From Tetragenococcus muriaticus DSM 15685 (GTDB lineage: Bacteria; Bacillota; Bacilli; Lactobacillales; Enterococcaceae): DNA of 51,390 nt. The stretch spans positions 1-51,390 of the forward strand of contig NZ_AUIQ01000011.1 in the NCBI RefSeq assembly GCF_000423785.1, read 5' to 3'. This document shows, piece after piece, positions 17,177 to 25,237 of the stretch. The position numbers and the translations under genes were made by a program. Each line of letters opens with the position of its first letter. Within the stretch, counting starts at the first letter, position 1. Below the pieces are notes generated by a model that saw only the letters and a program-made list of their open reading frames with translations, made no database searches and was not told the origin of the DNA.

Positions 17177-17785
17177 TTAAGTAGTTCTTTGTTTAATTCC
17201 TTGTAGTAACCATTTTTTTTGAAAGCGGAAGTCTTGCACTAGCTCTTCAGTAGTCCAATTATTGACAATACAATCAGTAAGAGCATCCATTACTAAATTC
17301 ATTATAAAATATAAAAAACTAAGAGCTTCATCATAAGAGTCCATAGCAAAATGATTGTGCTTAAGTAGATCTAACCATTGAGAAAACATGGGCGAATCTG
17401 GTGATAGTTCCTTTCTCTTGGTCATTTGTGAGTGACTACTTTGAGTAAGTAATTGAAGCATTTGCCAATAGTGATCGTTTCGGTCTAATTCGCTACAGTA
17501 TATTAGAAAATTTTCGATACCTAAGAAAAAGTCCTGTTTATGCTGACTGATAGATGTCAAAATATCTTCATGAATTTTCATAGCATATTTATGAATAAGA
17601 TAGAAGTAGGCGTCTTCTAAATCTTGGAAATATTTATAGAATGCTCCGCGAGACATTTGCATTGCTTCGACGATTTCTGAAACTTTCACTTGACTAATAT
17701 GTCGATTATAAAATTTTTCCAGTAAGATCTGTTCAATATGCTGCTTTTTTTCTTGCGATAAATTGAGAAATGTTTCTTTAGGCAT
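17177..17785 (-). CDS. TetR-family regulator, probable heme-responsive repressor of the adjacent hrtBA-like genes
   Basis: The protein has 202 residues. The N-terminal TetR helix-turn-helix is clear (VSEIVEAMQMSRGAFYKYF, about residues 35-53) and the remainder is the all-helical ligand domain, His-rich in the middle (RNDHYWQ, SSHSQMTKR). ATG 17785 has AAAGGAG upstream. It follows an HrtA/HrtB-type transporter transcribed the same way, the arrangement of heme sensors HrtR in Lactococcus and FhtR in Enterococcus faecalis, so heme sensing is inferred. Its own promoter carries the AGTGACA half-site also found as full palindromes before hrtB, which suggests autoregulation. Confidence 0.85.
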   Translation of the reverse strand: MPKETFLNLSQEKKQHIEQILLEKFYNRHISQVKVSEIVEAMQMSRGAFYKYFQDLEDAYFYLIHKYAMKIHEDILTSISQHKQDFFLGIENFLIYCSELDRNDHYWQMLQLLTQSSHSQMTKRKELSPDSPMFSQWLDLLKHNHFAMDSYDEALSFLYFIMNLVMDALTDCIVNNWTTEELVQDFRFQKKWLLQGIKQRTT

Positions 17786-17816
17786 TTACTTTTCTCCTTT
17801 AGTGATCTTTATTCAC

Positions 17817-17844
17817 AGTATACTCGTGCTTACTTTTTTGTCAC
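17817..17844 (-). promoter_or_regulatory. tetR promoter with operator half-site
   Basis: On the minus strand GTGACA (complement of 17839-17844) and TATACT (complement of 17817-17822) are spaced 16 bp. The -35 lies in AGTGACA, the same half-site as in the hrtB operators. Confidence 0.6.
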
Positions 17845-17861
17845 TATGGAAAAGAAACACT

Positions 17862-18542
17862 TCAATTTTTATCTTTTTCAAGTAGTTTACCATCTTTCAT
17901 TTGGTAGGTTCGATCACTCCACTGAGTCATCCGTTCGTCATGGGTTACCATGATTGTAGCTTTTTGCTTTTCATGCGCTTCTCTTACTAATAATTTAACT
18001 ACTTCGTAAGCATGATCTGTATCTAGGCTTGCTGTGGGTTCATCTGCTAGGATCAAACTTGGATTATTAAATAAGGCACGGGCGATAGCTACTCGTTGTC
18101 GTTCACCACCAGATAGATCACGAGGGTAGCTATTTTTCAAAGAAGCAATATCCAAAGATTCTAATAGTTCGTTTATTTGCTCATTAGAAGCTTTACGTTT
18201 ATCTACTTTGTCGACTAGAATAAATTGTTCCTTAACTTTTAAAAATGGGATTAAGTTAGAACTTTGCAAAATAAAACCAATTTCTTTAAAACGTAAATCG
18301 GAGCGCTTTTTTTCTGATAAGTTAGAAAAGGAAACGCCATTAATTAAAATGTCTCCAGAAGTTGGGCTTTGGAGGCCACCAGAGATAGTTAAAAATGTGC
18401 TTTTCCCTGAACCAGAAGGGCCAATAATGCTTATGAATTCTCCTTTTTTGGCTGTAAAATTAACTTCTTCTAACGCAGTAATTTCTGTATGACCGGAACC
18501 AAATTTTTTTAAAATATTATCCATAACTAATATATCTTTCAT
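17862..18542 (-). CDS. hrtA: ABC transporter ATPase, HrtA-like (heme efflux)
   Basis: The protein has 226 residues and is of the MacB/LolD-type ABC ATPase group. Walker A is GPSGSGKST (about 42-50), the Q-loop is [10 protein letters not shown], the signature is [15 protein letters not shown] and Walker B is [12 protein letters not shown], followed by VTHDE with the switch His. It pairs with the permease gene two bases upstream, forming a HrtBA-type exporter that protects against heme in lactic acid bacteria. ATG 18542 has AGGAGG. The assignment to heme rests on the permease and the TetR gene context; an antimicrobial-peptide exporter is the alternative. Confidence 0.88.
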   Translation of the reverse strand: MKDILVMDNILKKFGSGHTEITALEEVNFTAKKGEFISIIGPSGSGKSTFLTISGGLQSPTSGDILINGVSFSNLSEKKRSDLRFKEIGFILQSSNLIPFLKVKEQFILVDKVDKRKASNEQINELLESLDIASLKNSYPRDLSGGERQRVAIARALFNNPSLILADEPTASLDTDHAYEVVKLLVREAHEKQKATIMVTHDERMTQWSDRTYQMKDGKLLEKDKN

Positions 18543-18544
18543 AC

Positions 18545-19609
18545 TTATCCTCCTATAGCGGTAATGGGGTCAACTTTAGCGACTGATCGTATTGAGAATA
18601 ATCCACCTATAATAGCGACTGAAACTAAAACGAAACTATAAAGTAGCCATTGTGACCAAATAATGGCAAAAGGCATCGCAGTAGGTAAGACTAGGCTTGT
18701 AAGATAAGCAAGTATCATCGCAACGCCAGTGCCCAATATTCCTATTACGAATGATTGAGCAATGATTGATTTTGCTATAAACCAATTCCGTATGCCTTGT
18801 GCTTTCATCACACCAAAAATGGCGTTTTTCTGTAATGTAATAACATACATAAAAATGCCTATGACGGCTGTAGCTGTTACAAATAAGAAATAAATCATAG
18901 CATCTAATGTGAGATTTTGAGCCGAATAACCAGGAATATTTTCAATTAATTCGGGAGTCGTCAAGAGATCTAAATCTTCTTCATTTTCTACTTGTGTTAC
19001 TTTTTCTTCTGTAGCAATGGCGTTGATTGGTTTTTCCTCATCAGAAGCAAATGGTTGATCGCCAAACTTCAATGATGTCCAAGTTTCCAAATCCGTATAA
19101 ACCACGGGGCTTACGGTATAATAAGATTCGGGGAAAATACCAGTAATGGTTAAATCTTCTTCGTATTGACCAATATTAATTTTATCGCCAACTTGATACC
19201 CTGTATCTGCTAGATTTTGTGAAATGATAATATCATTTTTATTTTTGAAATTTTCTCCTTGGGTTAGTTCAGGCAGTAAAAAAGCTTGCTTAGTACTACC
19301 AAAAACTGTGATATCTTGTTGAGTGCCTTTAATCGCTCCGCTGTATAAACCAATGGGAGCTTTAGTAGAACTTTGAACATCATCAATATTGCCTCTTGTT
19401 AGCTGAGAAGCAGTAAGTGTTTTATTTGCTTCATCAGATAAAACAATTTCTTCAGCTTGCCAGTCTTCTACGCCTTTTTTAAATTCTTCTGCTAATCCTC
19501 TTGCTAATCCAGAGAGCATAAAGACGACATAAGCAATTAAAACCATCATTCCAATTATTAAGCCAAAACGTAATTTAGAATAACGCATTTCTTTTAATGC
19601 TAAAAACAT
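18545..19609 (-). CDS. hrtB: ABC transporter permease, HrtB-like (heme efflux)
   Basis: The protein has 354 residues of the FtsX/MacB permease type. There is one N-terminal span (GLIIGMMVLIAYVVFMLSGL, about 16-35), then a large extracytoplasmic domain (about 40-225), then three C-terminal spans (about 230-350). The start MFLALKEMRYSKLRFGL is characteristic of HrtB from lactic acid bacteria. ATG 19609 has AGGAGG. It is the first gene of hrtB-hrtA and possibly tetR, driven by the promoter carrying two palindromic operators. It is expected to extract heme from the membrane and export it with HrtA. Confidence 0.88.
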   Translation of the reverse strand: MFLALKEMRYSKLRFGLIIGMMVLIAYVVFMLSGLARGLAEEFKKGVEDWQAEEIVLSDEANKTLTASQLTRGNIDDVQSSTKAPIGLYSGAIKGTQQDITVFGSTKQAFLLPELTQGENFKNKNDIIISQNLADTGYQVGDKINIGQYEEDLTITGIFPESYYTVSPVVYTDLETWTSLKFGDQPFASDEEKPINAIATEEKVTQVENEEDLDLLTTPELIENIPGYSAQNLTLDAMIYFLFVTATAVIGIFMYVITLQKNAIFGVMKAQGIRNWFIAKSIIAQSFVIGILGTGVAMILAYLTSLVLPTAMPFAIIWSQWLLYSFVLVSVAIIGGLFSIRSVAKVDPITAIGG

Positions 19610-19633
19610 ATTAGTAACCTCCTGAATAATGTT

Positions 19634-19685
19634 AGTGACAATTTGTCACTCGTTTACTATACAACAAAAGTGACAAAATGTCACT
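19634..19685 (-). promoter_or_regulatory. hrtB promoter with two 17-bp palindromic operators
   Basis: AGTGACA-ATT-TGTCACT (19634-19650) and AGTGACA-AAA-TGTCACT (19669-19685) are perfect inverted repeats 35 bp apart centre to centre. On the minus strand, GTGACA inside the second serves as -35 and TATAGT, 17 bp on, as -10; the first palindrome covers the start region. This is the layout of a repressor-controlled promoter, with the TetR gene of the locus as the likely binder. Confidence 0.88.
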
Positions 19686-19722
19686 AATGAAATAAATTTT
19701 TTTAAAAGGAAGCTTGGACATA

Positions 19723-19757
19723 AAAAAGAAGCTACCATTTTTGGTAACTTCTTTTTA
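19723..19757 (-). terminator. Terminator of the copper ATPase gene
   Basis: AAAGAAGCTACCA pairs with TGGTAACTTCTTT around a TTTT loop with one mismatch. The complement of the flanking A run gives the U tract for the minus strand. Confidence 0.75.
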
Positions 19758-19765
19758 AGTAAGCT

Positions 19766-21814
19766 TTAATCAATTTTTAGCAACATAGCATTAATAGCAA
19801 CAATAATCGTACTTAGTGACATCACAATTGCGCCGACTGCTGGGCTTAAAATGATACCAATTGGAGCTAAGACACCAGCTGCTAATGGGATAGCTACAAT
19901 GTTGTATCCAGCACCCCACCAGATATTTTGTACCATCTTACGTTGCGTACGTTTAGCTAACGTTAGGAAGTGCATGATATCAGATGGGTCACTTTTGACT
20001 AATATTACATCAGCTGAGTCGATAGCAACGTCTGTACCAGCGCCAATGGCTATACCAATATCTGCTCTTGCCAAACTAGGTGCGTCATTGACACCATCGC
20101 CAACCATCATAACAACTTGGCCGTTATCGCGATAATCTTTGACCATTTTTTCTTTATCTTCAGGCATCAATTCTGCATGTACATCATCAATACCTAATTC
20201 TTTCGCGACAGCTTGAGCTACTTGTTGATTATCTCCTGTTAACATGACAGGTTCGATATCTTGATCTTTTAAGGATTGTATCATGGATTTAGCGCTAGGT
20301 TTTATTTGATCACCTTGAGCAACTAGGCCGATGTTTTGTTCATCAATTAATAGGAAACTAACGGAATTTCCTTGTTTTGATAGTTCGTCAAAATTATTTT
20401 TATCATAATCAATCGATTGTTTATTTAAATAAGAAACACTTGCTACTTTAATGTTTTTTCCGTTTACAGTTCCTTTAAGTCCAACACCTGGTAGGTTATC
20501 GACATCGGAAGCTTCTGGAATATCTAGGGATAATTCTTCTGCTTTATTTAAAATGCCGAGAGCTAATGGATGATTCGAATTTTGTTCTAACGCTGAGATA
20601 TAAGTAAGTACTTGATCAGCGGTATAATCATCACTAAATGAGCGATAATCGTTTACAGCAAAGTTACCTTCTGTTAATGTTCCTGTTTTATCCATTAAAA
20701 TGACATCCGCACTTTTTGCAGTTTCCAAGGCTTCTCGATTTTGTAATAGTAATCCGTTTTTAGCACCCAAAGATGTTGAACGTGCGATAACTAAAGGAAT
20801 AGCAAGTCCTAACGCATGTGGACAAGCAATGATAAGAACGGTAACCATACGTTCAAAAGCTGTACTTAAATCGGAAGTAATTAACCAACCGATAAATGCT
20901 AAAATCCCAGCAGCTAGTGCAACGTAAAACAGCCATTTGGCAACTTTATCAGAAAGAGTTTCTACTCTTGATTTTTCATTCTGTGCGTTTTCGACAAGAG
21001 TCATCACTTGAGATAGGTAACCAGATTCACCCGTACCTGTGACTTCTACTGTAATTGTACCAGAACCGTTAACGGAACCACCAATAACAGTATCTTTTTG
21101 TTCTTTTTCCACGTCTTTAGCTTCACCGGTAACCATTGCTTCGTTAACACTAGTAGTGCCCTTTAAAACTGTGCCGTCAGTCGGGATTTTTTCGCCAGCT
21201 TTAATTAATACATGTTGTCCTTCTTGTACTTCTTGTAGGGAAATATCTTTTGTATCGCCATTATCATCGACAATGTGGGCCGTGTTTGGTAGTAACTGAG
21301 CCATTTCTTCTAGTGCACTGCCTGCATTACTTACAGCATTCATTTCTACCCAATGGCCTAATAGCATAATGACAATTAATGTAGCCAACTCCCAGAAAAA
21401 GTCCATGACATGATCTGCTTGGGGTACGAAATTATTCATGACAAAGGCATATAAACTGTAGATATAAGCCACTGTAATTCCTAAAGAAATCAATGTCATC
21501 ATCGCAGGTTCTTTGGAAGACAATTCCATCTTTGCTCCTTGTAGGAAAGGTTGCCCACCATAAAAGAACAAAATCGTAGCTAGAATTAATACAATCCATT
21601 CAGAACCAGCAAATTGAAATTGGAAGGGTAAATCCATACCCATCATAGGTGACATTAAAATAATTGGAATAGTCAAAACTAAAGAAATAAAAAACTTAGG
21701 CTTTAAATTTCCCATATGCATGGAATGATCCATTCCAGAATGTCCGCTATGATCATGATCGTGGTCCATTGAAGAATGATCTGTATGTTGTTGATGTTCA
21801 TGTGTTGTACTCAT
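19766..21814 (-). CDS. copB: CopB-type copper-exporting P1B ATPase
   Basis: The start chosen is ATG 21814 (AAGGAGG, 8 bp upstream), giving 682 residues; an ATG ten codons earlier lacks a ribosome binding site. The N-terminus is His/Met-rich ([29 protein letters not shown]), replacing the CxxC domain of CopA. The membrane metal motif is CPH ([12 protein letters not shown]), the hallmark of the CopB subgroup, followed by DKTGTLTEG with the phosphorylated Asp, the HP dipeptide (NSNHPLALG) and the hinge [20 protein letters not shown]. It should pump copper (possibly silver) outward at the membrane. No copY or copA is adjacent; the promoter holds a cop-box-like palindrome. Confidence 0.95.
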   Translation of the reverse strand: MSTTHEHQQHTDHSSMDHDHDHSGHSGMDHSMHMGNLKPKFFISLVLTIPIILMSPMMGMDLPFQFQFAGSEWIVLILATILFFYGGQPFLQGAKMELSSKEPAMMTLISLGITVAYIYSLYAFVMNNFVPQADHVMDFFWELATLIVIMLLGHWVEMNAVSNAGSALEEMAQLLPNTAHIVDDNGDTKDISLQEVQEGQHVLIKAGEKIPTDGTVLKGTTSVNEAMVTGEAKDVEKEQKDTVIGGSVNGSGTITVEVTGTGESGYLSQVMTLVENAQNEKSRVETLSDKVAKWLFYVALAAGILAFIGWLITSDLSTAFERMVTVLIIACPHALGLAIPLVIARSTSLGAKNGLLLQNREALETAKSADVILMDKTGTLTEGNFAVNDYRSFSDDYTADQVLTYISALEQNSNHPLALGILNKAEELSLDIPEASDVDNLPGVGLKGTVNGKNIKVASVSYLNKQSIDYDKNNFDELSKQGNSVSFLLIDEQNIGLVAQGDQIKPSAKSMIQSLKDQDIEPVMLTGDNQQVAQAVAKELGIDDVHAELMPEDKEKMVKDYRDNGQVVMMVGDGVNDAPSLARADIGIAIGAGTDVAIDSADVILVKSDPSDIMHFLTLAKRTQRKMVQNIWWGAGYNIVAIPLAAGVLAPIGIILSPAVGAIVMSLSTIIVAINAMLLKID

Positions 21815-21837
21815 TACGACTGCCTCCTTTTTTATAT

Positions 21838-21876
21838 TACACATTCAGTGTAGCATTGTTGTTTACGTTTGTAAAC
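21838..21876 (-). promoter_or_regulatory. copB promoter with two palindromes
   Basis: On the minus strand TTTACA (complement of 21870-21875) and TACACT (complement of 21847-21852) are 17 bp apart. TACGTTTGTA (21864-21873) is one base off the CopY box TACAnnTGTA and overlaps the -35. TACAC-ATTCA-GTGTA (21838-21852) is a second palindrome over the -10. Copper-responsive repression is inferred. Confidence 0.65.
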
Positions 21877-21905
21877 GAAAATGAATGGAGAAGAAGGAGA
21901 TTTTA

Positions 21906-23255
21906 TCAAGTGAGACCATCTAAGCCGCCAGCACCACCGTTATGTCCCCCAACTAAATGGCTACGAGCAATACTGCGTGCGCCCTCTAATTTACTAGTAG
22001 CATAAACAATGGAAGCAAAACCGTATTTAGCACGGATTTTATCAACCACTTTATCTAGGCGTTCTTCAGTTAAACGTTGATCAGCTTCTGAAAATAAATC
22101 TATTTCCCGTGCTTGCGTATAAACTAATTTGGAATAAGTAATGCCCACATGACGAATAGCTTGCTTGTCATAATACTTACGAAATAAACGTAAGCAATGA
22201 GCTTTTAATTCTTTATTAGTGTTGGTCGCAGGGATCGTCATTTGATGAGAAAACCCGCTATCACTTTCGCCGTAAGCTGTACCGATATAAAGATGTATAC
22301 ATGAAGTTAAGCAATCGTGACGGCGGATTCGAGCAGCCACTTGTTCTGCTAATTCACCGATAACAATCTCAATTTCTCGTTGATCGGTATAGTTTTTAGG
22401 TAAAACTTGGCTATTTCCGTAAGATTTTTCTTTTACTTTAGGAGGTGTTTCACTTAGAATTGTTCGATCGATGCCATTTGCATGATGGTAAAGCTGTTCG
22501 CCAATAACACCAAAGCGGTAATAAAGTAAGTCCACATTTGAATTAGCCAATTGTTCGATGGTATTAATGCCAATTTTAGCTAGTTGTTTTTTTGTACGTG
22601 TACCAATGCCCCAAAATTCCGTCATCGGATGAACTTGCCAAACTTTATTTTCGATATCGCGATAGCTCCATTCAGCGGTATAGTTATTTGCTTTTTGATA
22701 TTTGGCGTCGGTATCTAAAGCCAGTTTTCCTAATAAAGGGTTGTCGCCAATTCCTATTGAAAGAATTAATCCTGTTTTTTCATAGATTTCTTTTTGGATT
22801 TTTTGTGCCATCTTCCATCGTTTTTCTTGGCGAGACAAATGAGGACTTGGGAAAAATAGATTCAAGGAACGTGTCACGTCTAAAATCGATTCATCAATTG
22901 AATAAATTAATAAATCTTCAGGAGCGACGTAAGTTTCAAATAGCCGATTTAGTGCCATGTTTTCTTTAATATACAATTTCATACGTGGAGGTACTTGTTT
23001 TAATAAAGGGTGATCAGGCAAATGGTCTACGCGCGAAACATTAGAAATCCCTAAGACTTCTTTAGCTTTAGGAGAGGCAGCTAGAATTAAACCATTGCCT
23101 GTGTTATCGGCGTGGCTAGCGACTACTAGCATAGTTTCTAAAGGGTCCCAATCGTGAAAGATACATTCCACTGTAGCATAAAAACTTTTCACATCAATAA
23201 ATAAAATATCGCGTAAAGGTTCTTTTTCATAATCAAAATAAACCAAAACGACCAC
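21906..23255 (-). CDS. Y-family DNA polymerase, UmuC/UvrX-like
   Basis: The protein has about 449 residues. Translesion polymerase motifs are present: ILFIDVKSFYATVEC with the first catalytic Asp and steric-gate region, YSIDESILDV with the catalytic D-E pair, a helix-hairpin-helix (FWGIGTRTKKQLAKIGI) and the C-terminal little-finger domain. The group resembles the plasmid- and phage-linked UvrX/UmuC proteins of Gram-positive bacteria and not DinB. The start is uncertain: GTG 23255 is in frame, and a TTG three codons later has a better spaced AGGTGG. A perfect SOS box lies in its promoter, so it should be induced by DNA damage. The C-terminus is Gly-rich (HNGGAGGLDG). Confidence 0.92.
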   Translation of the reverse strand: MVVLVYFDYEKEPLRDILFIDVKSFYATVECIFHDWDPLETMLVVASHADNTGNGLILAASPKAKEVLGISNVSRVDHLPDHPLLKQVPPRMKLYIKENMALNRLFETYVAPEDLLIYSIDESILDVTRSLNLFFPSPHLSRQEKRWKMAQKIQKEIYEKTGLILSIGIGDNPLLGKLALDTDAKYQKANNYTAEWSYRDIENKVWQVHPMTEFWGIGTRTKKQLAKIGINTIEQLANSNVDLLYYRFGVIGEQLYHHANGIDRTILSETPPKVKEKSYGNSQVLPKNYTDQREIEIVIGELAEQVAARIRRHDCLTSCIHLYIGTAYGESDSGFSHQMTIPATNTNKELKAHCLRLFRKYYDKQAIRHVGITYSKLVYTQAREIDLFSEADQRLTEERLDKVVDKIRAKYGFASIVYATSKLEGARSIARSHLVGGHNGGAGGLDGLT

Positions 23256-23269
23256 CTACTTTCACTTTT

Positions 23270-23299
23270 ATTATACGAACAAACGTTCCTGTTTGTAAA
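23270..23299 (-). promoter_or_regulatory. LexA-controlled (SOS) promoter of the Y-family polymerase
   Basis: CGAACAAACGTTCC (23276-23289) matches the Firmicute LexA consensus CGAACRNRYGTTYC at every position. It fills the 18-bp spacer between TTTACA (complement of 23294-23299) and TATAAT (complement of 23270-23275), so bound LexA would block the promoter. Confidence 0.9.
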
Positions 23300-23450
23300 G
23301 AAAAAGTTAACCCCTGGAAATAAAGAATAAAAAGCTGAGCATTTAAAAGAAAAAAATTTCAATAAGAGTGATAACGTTTTATTTTGCTAGGAAGCATTCT
23401 CATGGTACACTAAAATTGAGTTAACAAATTAAATAGGAGGCGAACAATAT

Positions 23451-24545
23451 ATGGCAAGAATTGGAAGAGCATTATTAGAGCGTTTGTCAAATGAAGGGGT
23501 ACAAGGACCATTTATTACAATTATGGTAAATACTAATGTATCTCCTCAAGGAGTAGAAAAAGATCAAATTAAGATTAAAAACTTTATGAAAAAAGCAAAA
23601 GCTCGTTTTGATAAACGTTATCCAGATCAAAATTGGGAACCATTCCAAGAAAAACTTGATGATTTGTTAAACGATCGAGCATTTTTCCGTAATGCAACAA
23701 CAAGTGTCGCTATTATTTTAACTGCAGAAGAAACCTATATTCATCGATTAAGTATTCGTGTTGATGAACAATATTATGTAGGAGATACACCTTACTTGTT
23801 GGCTATCATTAAAAATGCTCAATTTAATTATCGCTATTACTTGATGGCGTTAAATCGTGACTCTATGGATTTGTATTTTATGAGTAATAAAAAACTTTCA
23901 GAAGTTGAACTACCTAGTGATGCGCCAACGGACTTAGAAACAGCTTTAGGTACTGAAATCACAGGTGGTGGATCCGATTTTCGTTCTGGTTTAGGTTATC
24001 ATAGCGGGAACCCAAAAGATGAAGAAGTTAATATTGATTGGAACAATTACTATCAAGCAATTGATAACTTTTTAAGAAATGAACTTGAAAATGAAGAAAA
24101 AGTTCCGCTTTATCTTTTCGCTCTTTCTGAAAATCAAACAACTTTCAAGAAAAATGCGAAATATAATTACTATGATCCAACCATAGCCATTACTCGTTCA
24201 CCAGCACAACTTTCCATTCAAGAAATGGAAGAAGAAACAGGTCCTATTACCGATGAACTATCAAAAAGAGAAATCGCTGAGTATAAGAAATTAATCGAGC
24301 GAAAAAGCTTTGATCAAATTGCTGATATCAAACAAGCAGCTGCATTAGGACGAGTTGATCAATTTTTTATCGCTACATCTAACTTGCAAGAAAACTTCGG
24401 TGAAAATCCTGAAGAAGAGTATGATTGGCGCCAAGTTCTTAACACAACGGCGCGTGACGTATTACGCAATAGCGGCGATGTATTCGTACTCGATCAAGAT
24501 GATGCACCAGGAGAAAAAAGTTTATACGCTACTTTAAGATATTAA
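23451..24545 (+). CDS. baeRF-family (bacterial release-factor-like) protein
   Basis: The protein has 364 residues from ATG 23451, with TAGGAGG upstream. Its features resemble the bacterial archaeo-eukaryotic release factor-like (baeRF) proteins of lactic acid bacteria: an N-terminal domain with ITIMVNTNVSPQG, a middle segment FLRNELENEEKVPLYLFAL, and a C-terminal region with AALGRVDQFFIAT and DWRQVLNTTARDVLRNSGDVFVLD. In this superfamily the middle domain is RNase H-like and the C-terminus L7Ae-like; ribosome-related or stress roles have been proposed but not shown. A TTGCTA-N16-TACACT promoter lies at about 23379-23412, and a terminator follows, so the gene is monocistronic. Confidence 0.75.
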   Translation: MARIGRALLERLSNEGVQGPFITIMVNTNVSPQGVEKDQIKIKNFMKKAKARFDKRYPDQNWEPFQEKLDDLLNDRAFFRNATTSVAIILTAEETYIHRLSIRVDEQYYVGDTPYLLAIIKNAQFNYRYYLMALNRDSMDLYFMSNKKLSEVELPSDAPTDLETALGTEITGGGSDFRSGLGYHSGNPKDEEVNIDWNNYYQAIDNFLRNELENEEKVPLYLFALSENQTTFKKNAKYNYYDPTIAITRSPAQLSIQEMEEETGPITDELSKREIAEYKKLIERKSFDQIADIKQAAALGRVDQFFIATSNLQENFGENPEEEYDWRQVLNTTARDVLRNSGDVFVLDQDDAPGEKSLYATLRY

Positions 24546-24564
24546 TGATTTATTGCTGAAAATA

Positions 24565-24602
24565 AACAGGCACTTATGTTTCGTAAGTGTCTGTTATTTT
24601 TT
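24565..24602 (+). terminator. Rho-independent terminator
   Basis: AACAGGCACTTA (24565-24576) pairs with TAAGTGTCTGTT (24584-24595, one wobble), followed by ATTTTTT. Confidence 0.88.
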
Positions 24603-24657
24603 CAAATTGATGTGAAAAATTTTTTGCAAATAGTTAGGCATTTATTAGTTTATATGT

Positions 24658-24784
24658 TATACTATGAAATGTAGTTTTTGTTACGTAATTTATGGTAGCT
24701 TGTTTCATCTAAGAACATCTTCCAAATATTCACTTAACAAGGATTCGCAAAATATGTGTTTATACACAAGGAGGATTTTTTTAC
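24658..24784 (+). promoter_or_regulatory. Cold-shock gene promoter and long 5' leader
   Basis: TATACT at 24658-24663 is the only good -10 element; its -35 is weak. This gives a leader of about 115 bases before the ATG, ending in AAGGAGG. Long leaders of this kind are usual for csp genes, where they act as RNA thermosensors; folding has not been tested here. Confidence 0.5.
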
Positions 24785-24985
24785 ATGGAAACAAGTACAG
24801 TGAAATGGTTTAACGCAGAAAAAGGTTATGGTTTTATTACAGGTGAAGATGGTAACGATGTATTCGTTCACTTTTCAGCTATCCAAGAAGAAGGATTCAA
24901 AACCTTAGAAGAAGGCCAATCCGTAACTTTCGATATCGAAGAAGGCCAACGCGGACCACAAGCTACTAATGTAGTAAAAGCTTAA
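24785..24985 (+). CDS. csp: Cold-shock protein, CspA family
   Basis: The protein has 66 residues forming a single cold-shock domain. RNP1 is [11 protein letters not shown] (residues 13-23) and RNP2 is VFVHF (27-31). The opening [10 protein letters not shown] and the terminal [12 protein letters not shown] are standard for Gram-positive Csp proteins. It binds single-stranded RNA and DNA and acts as an RNA chaperone in the cytoplasm. The gene is monocistronic, with a long leader and its own terminator. The number of csp paralogues in the genome cannot be seen. Confidence 0.98.
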   Translation: METSTVKWFNAEKGYGFITGEDGNDVFVHFSAIQEEGFKTLEEGQSVTFDIEEGQRGPQATNVVKA

Positions 24986-25002
24986 TTTAAAAAATCAAGC
25001 AT

Positions 25003-25032
25003 AAAACGGGGCAAATTTTGCTCCGTTTTTTT
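25003..25032 (+). terminator. csp terminator
   Basis: AAAACGGGGCAA pairs with TTGCTCCGTTTT (one G-U pair) around ATT, followed by T's. Confidence 0.9.
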
Positions 25033-25180
25033 ATTGCCATTTAAATAACGTTCGTGCTTTTTATTTGATGACTGCTGTTTGAAAAAAGATAGTTGTTCAT
25101 AGTAATCCTAGAATTCTTTAAAACTAGAGCGGGGGAGATTAAAGTAGTTCTAGATTTTCCTATTGCTTTATTTTCATTTA

Positions 25181-25209
25181 TTGGTTTTTCATTCGTTCTG
25201 TATTATAAT
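25181..25209 (+). promoter_or_regulatory. Promoter of the dinG-ypmB-aspB-asnS block
   Basis: TTGGTT (25181-25186) and TATAAT (25204-25209) are spaced exactly 17 bp and lie about 29 bp upstream of the dinG start. Confidence 0.7.
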
Positions 25210-25237
25210 GCAAGAAGCAAAGAAAAGGTGAAAAACA

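Noticed and set aside
22808-22825. Self-targeting of the chromosomal polymerase gene by spacer 16
   Set aside because: The match covers only the PAM-distal half; the seed does not match, so interference against this copy is not expected.
21906-23255. Gene name dinB for the Y-family polymerase
   Set aside because: The sequence style (C-terminal Gly-rich end, UvrX-like N-terminus) fits the UmuC/UvrX group better than DinB, so no symbol is given.
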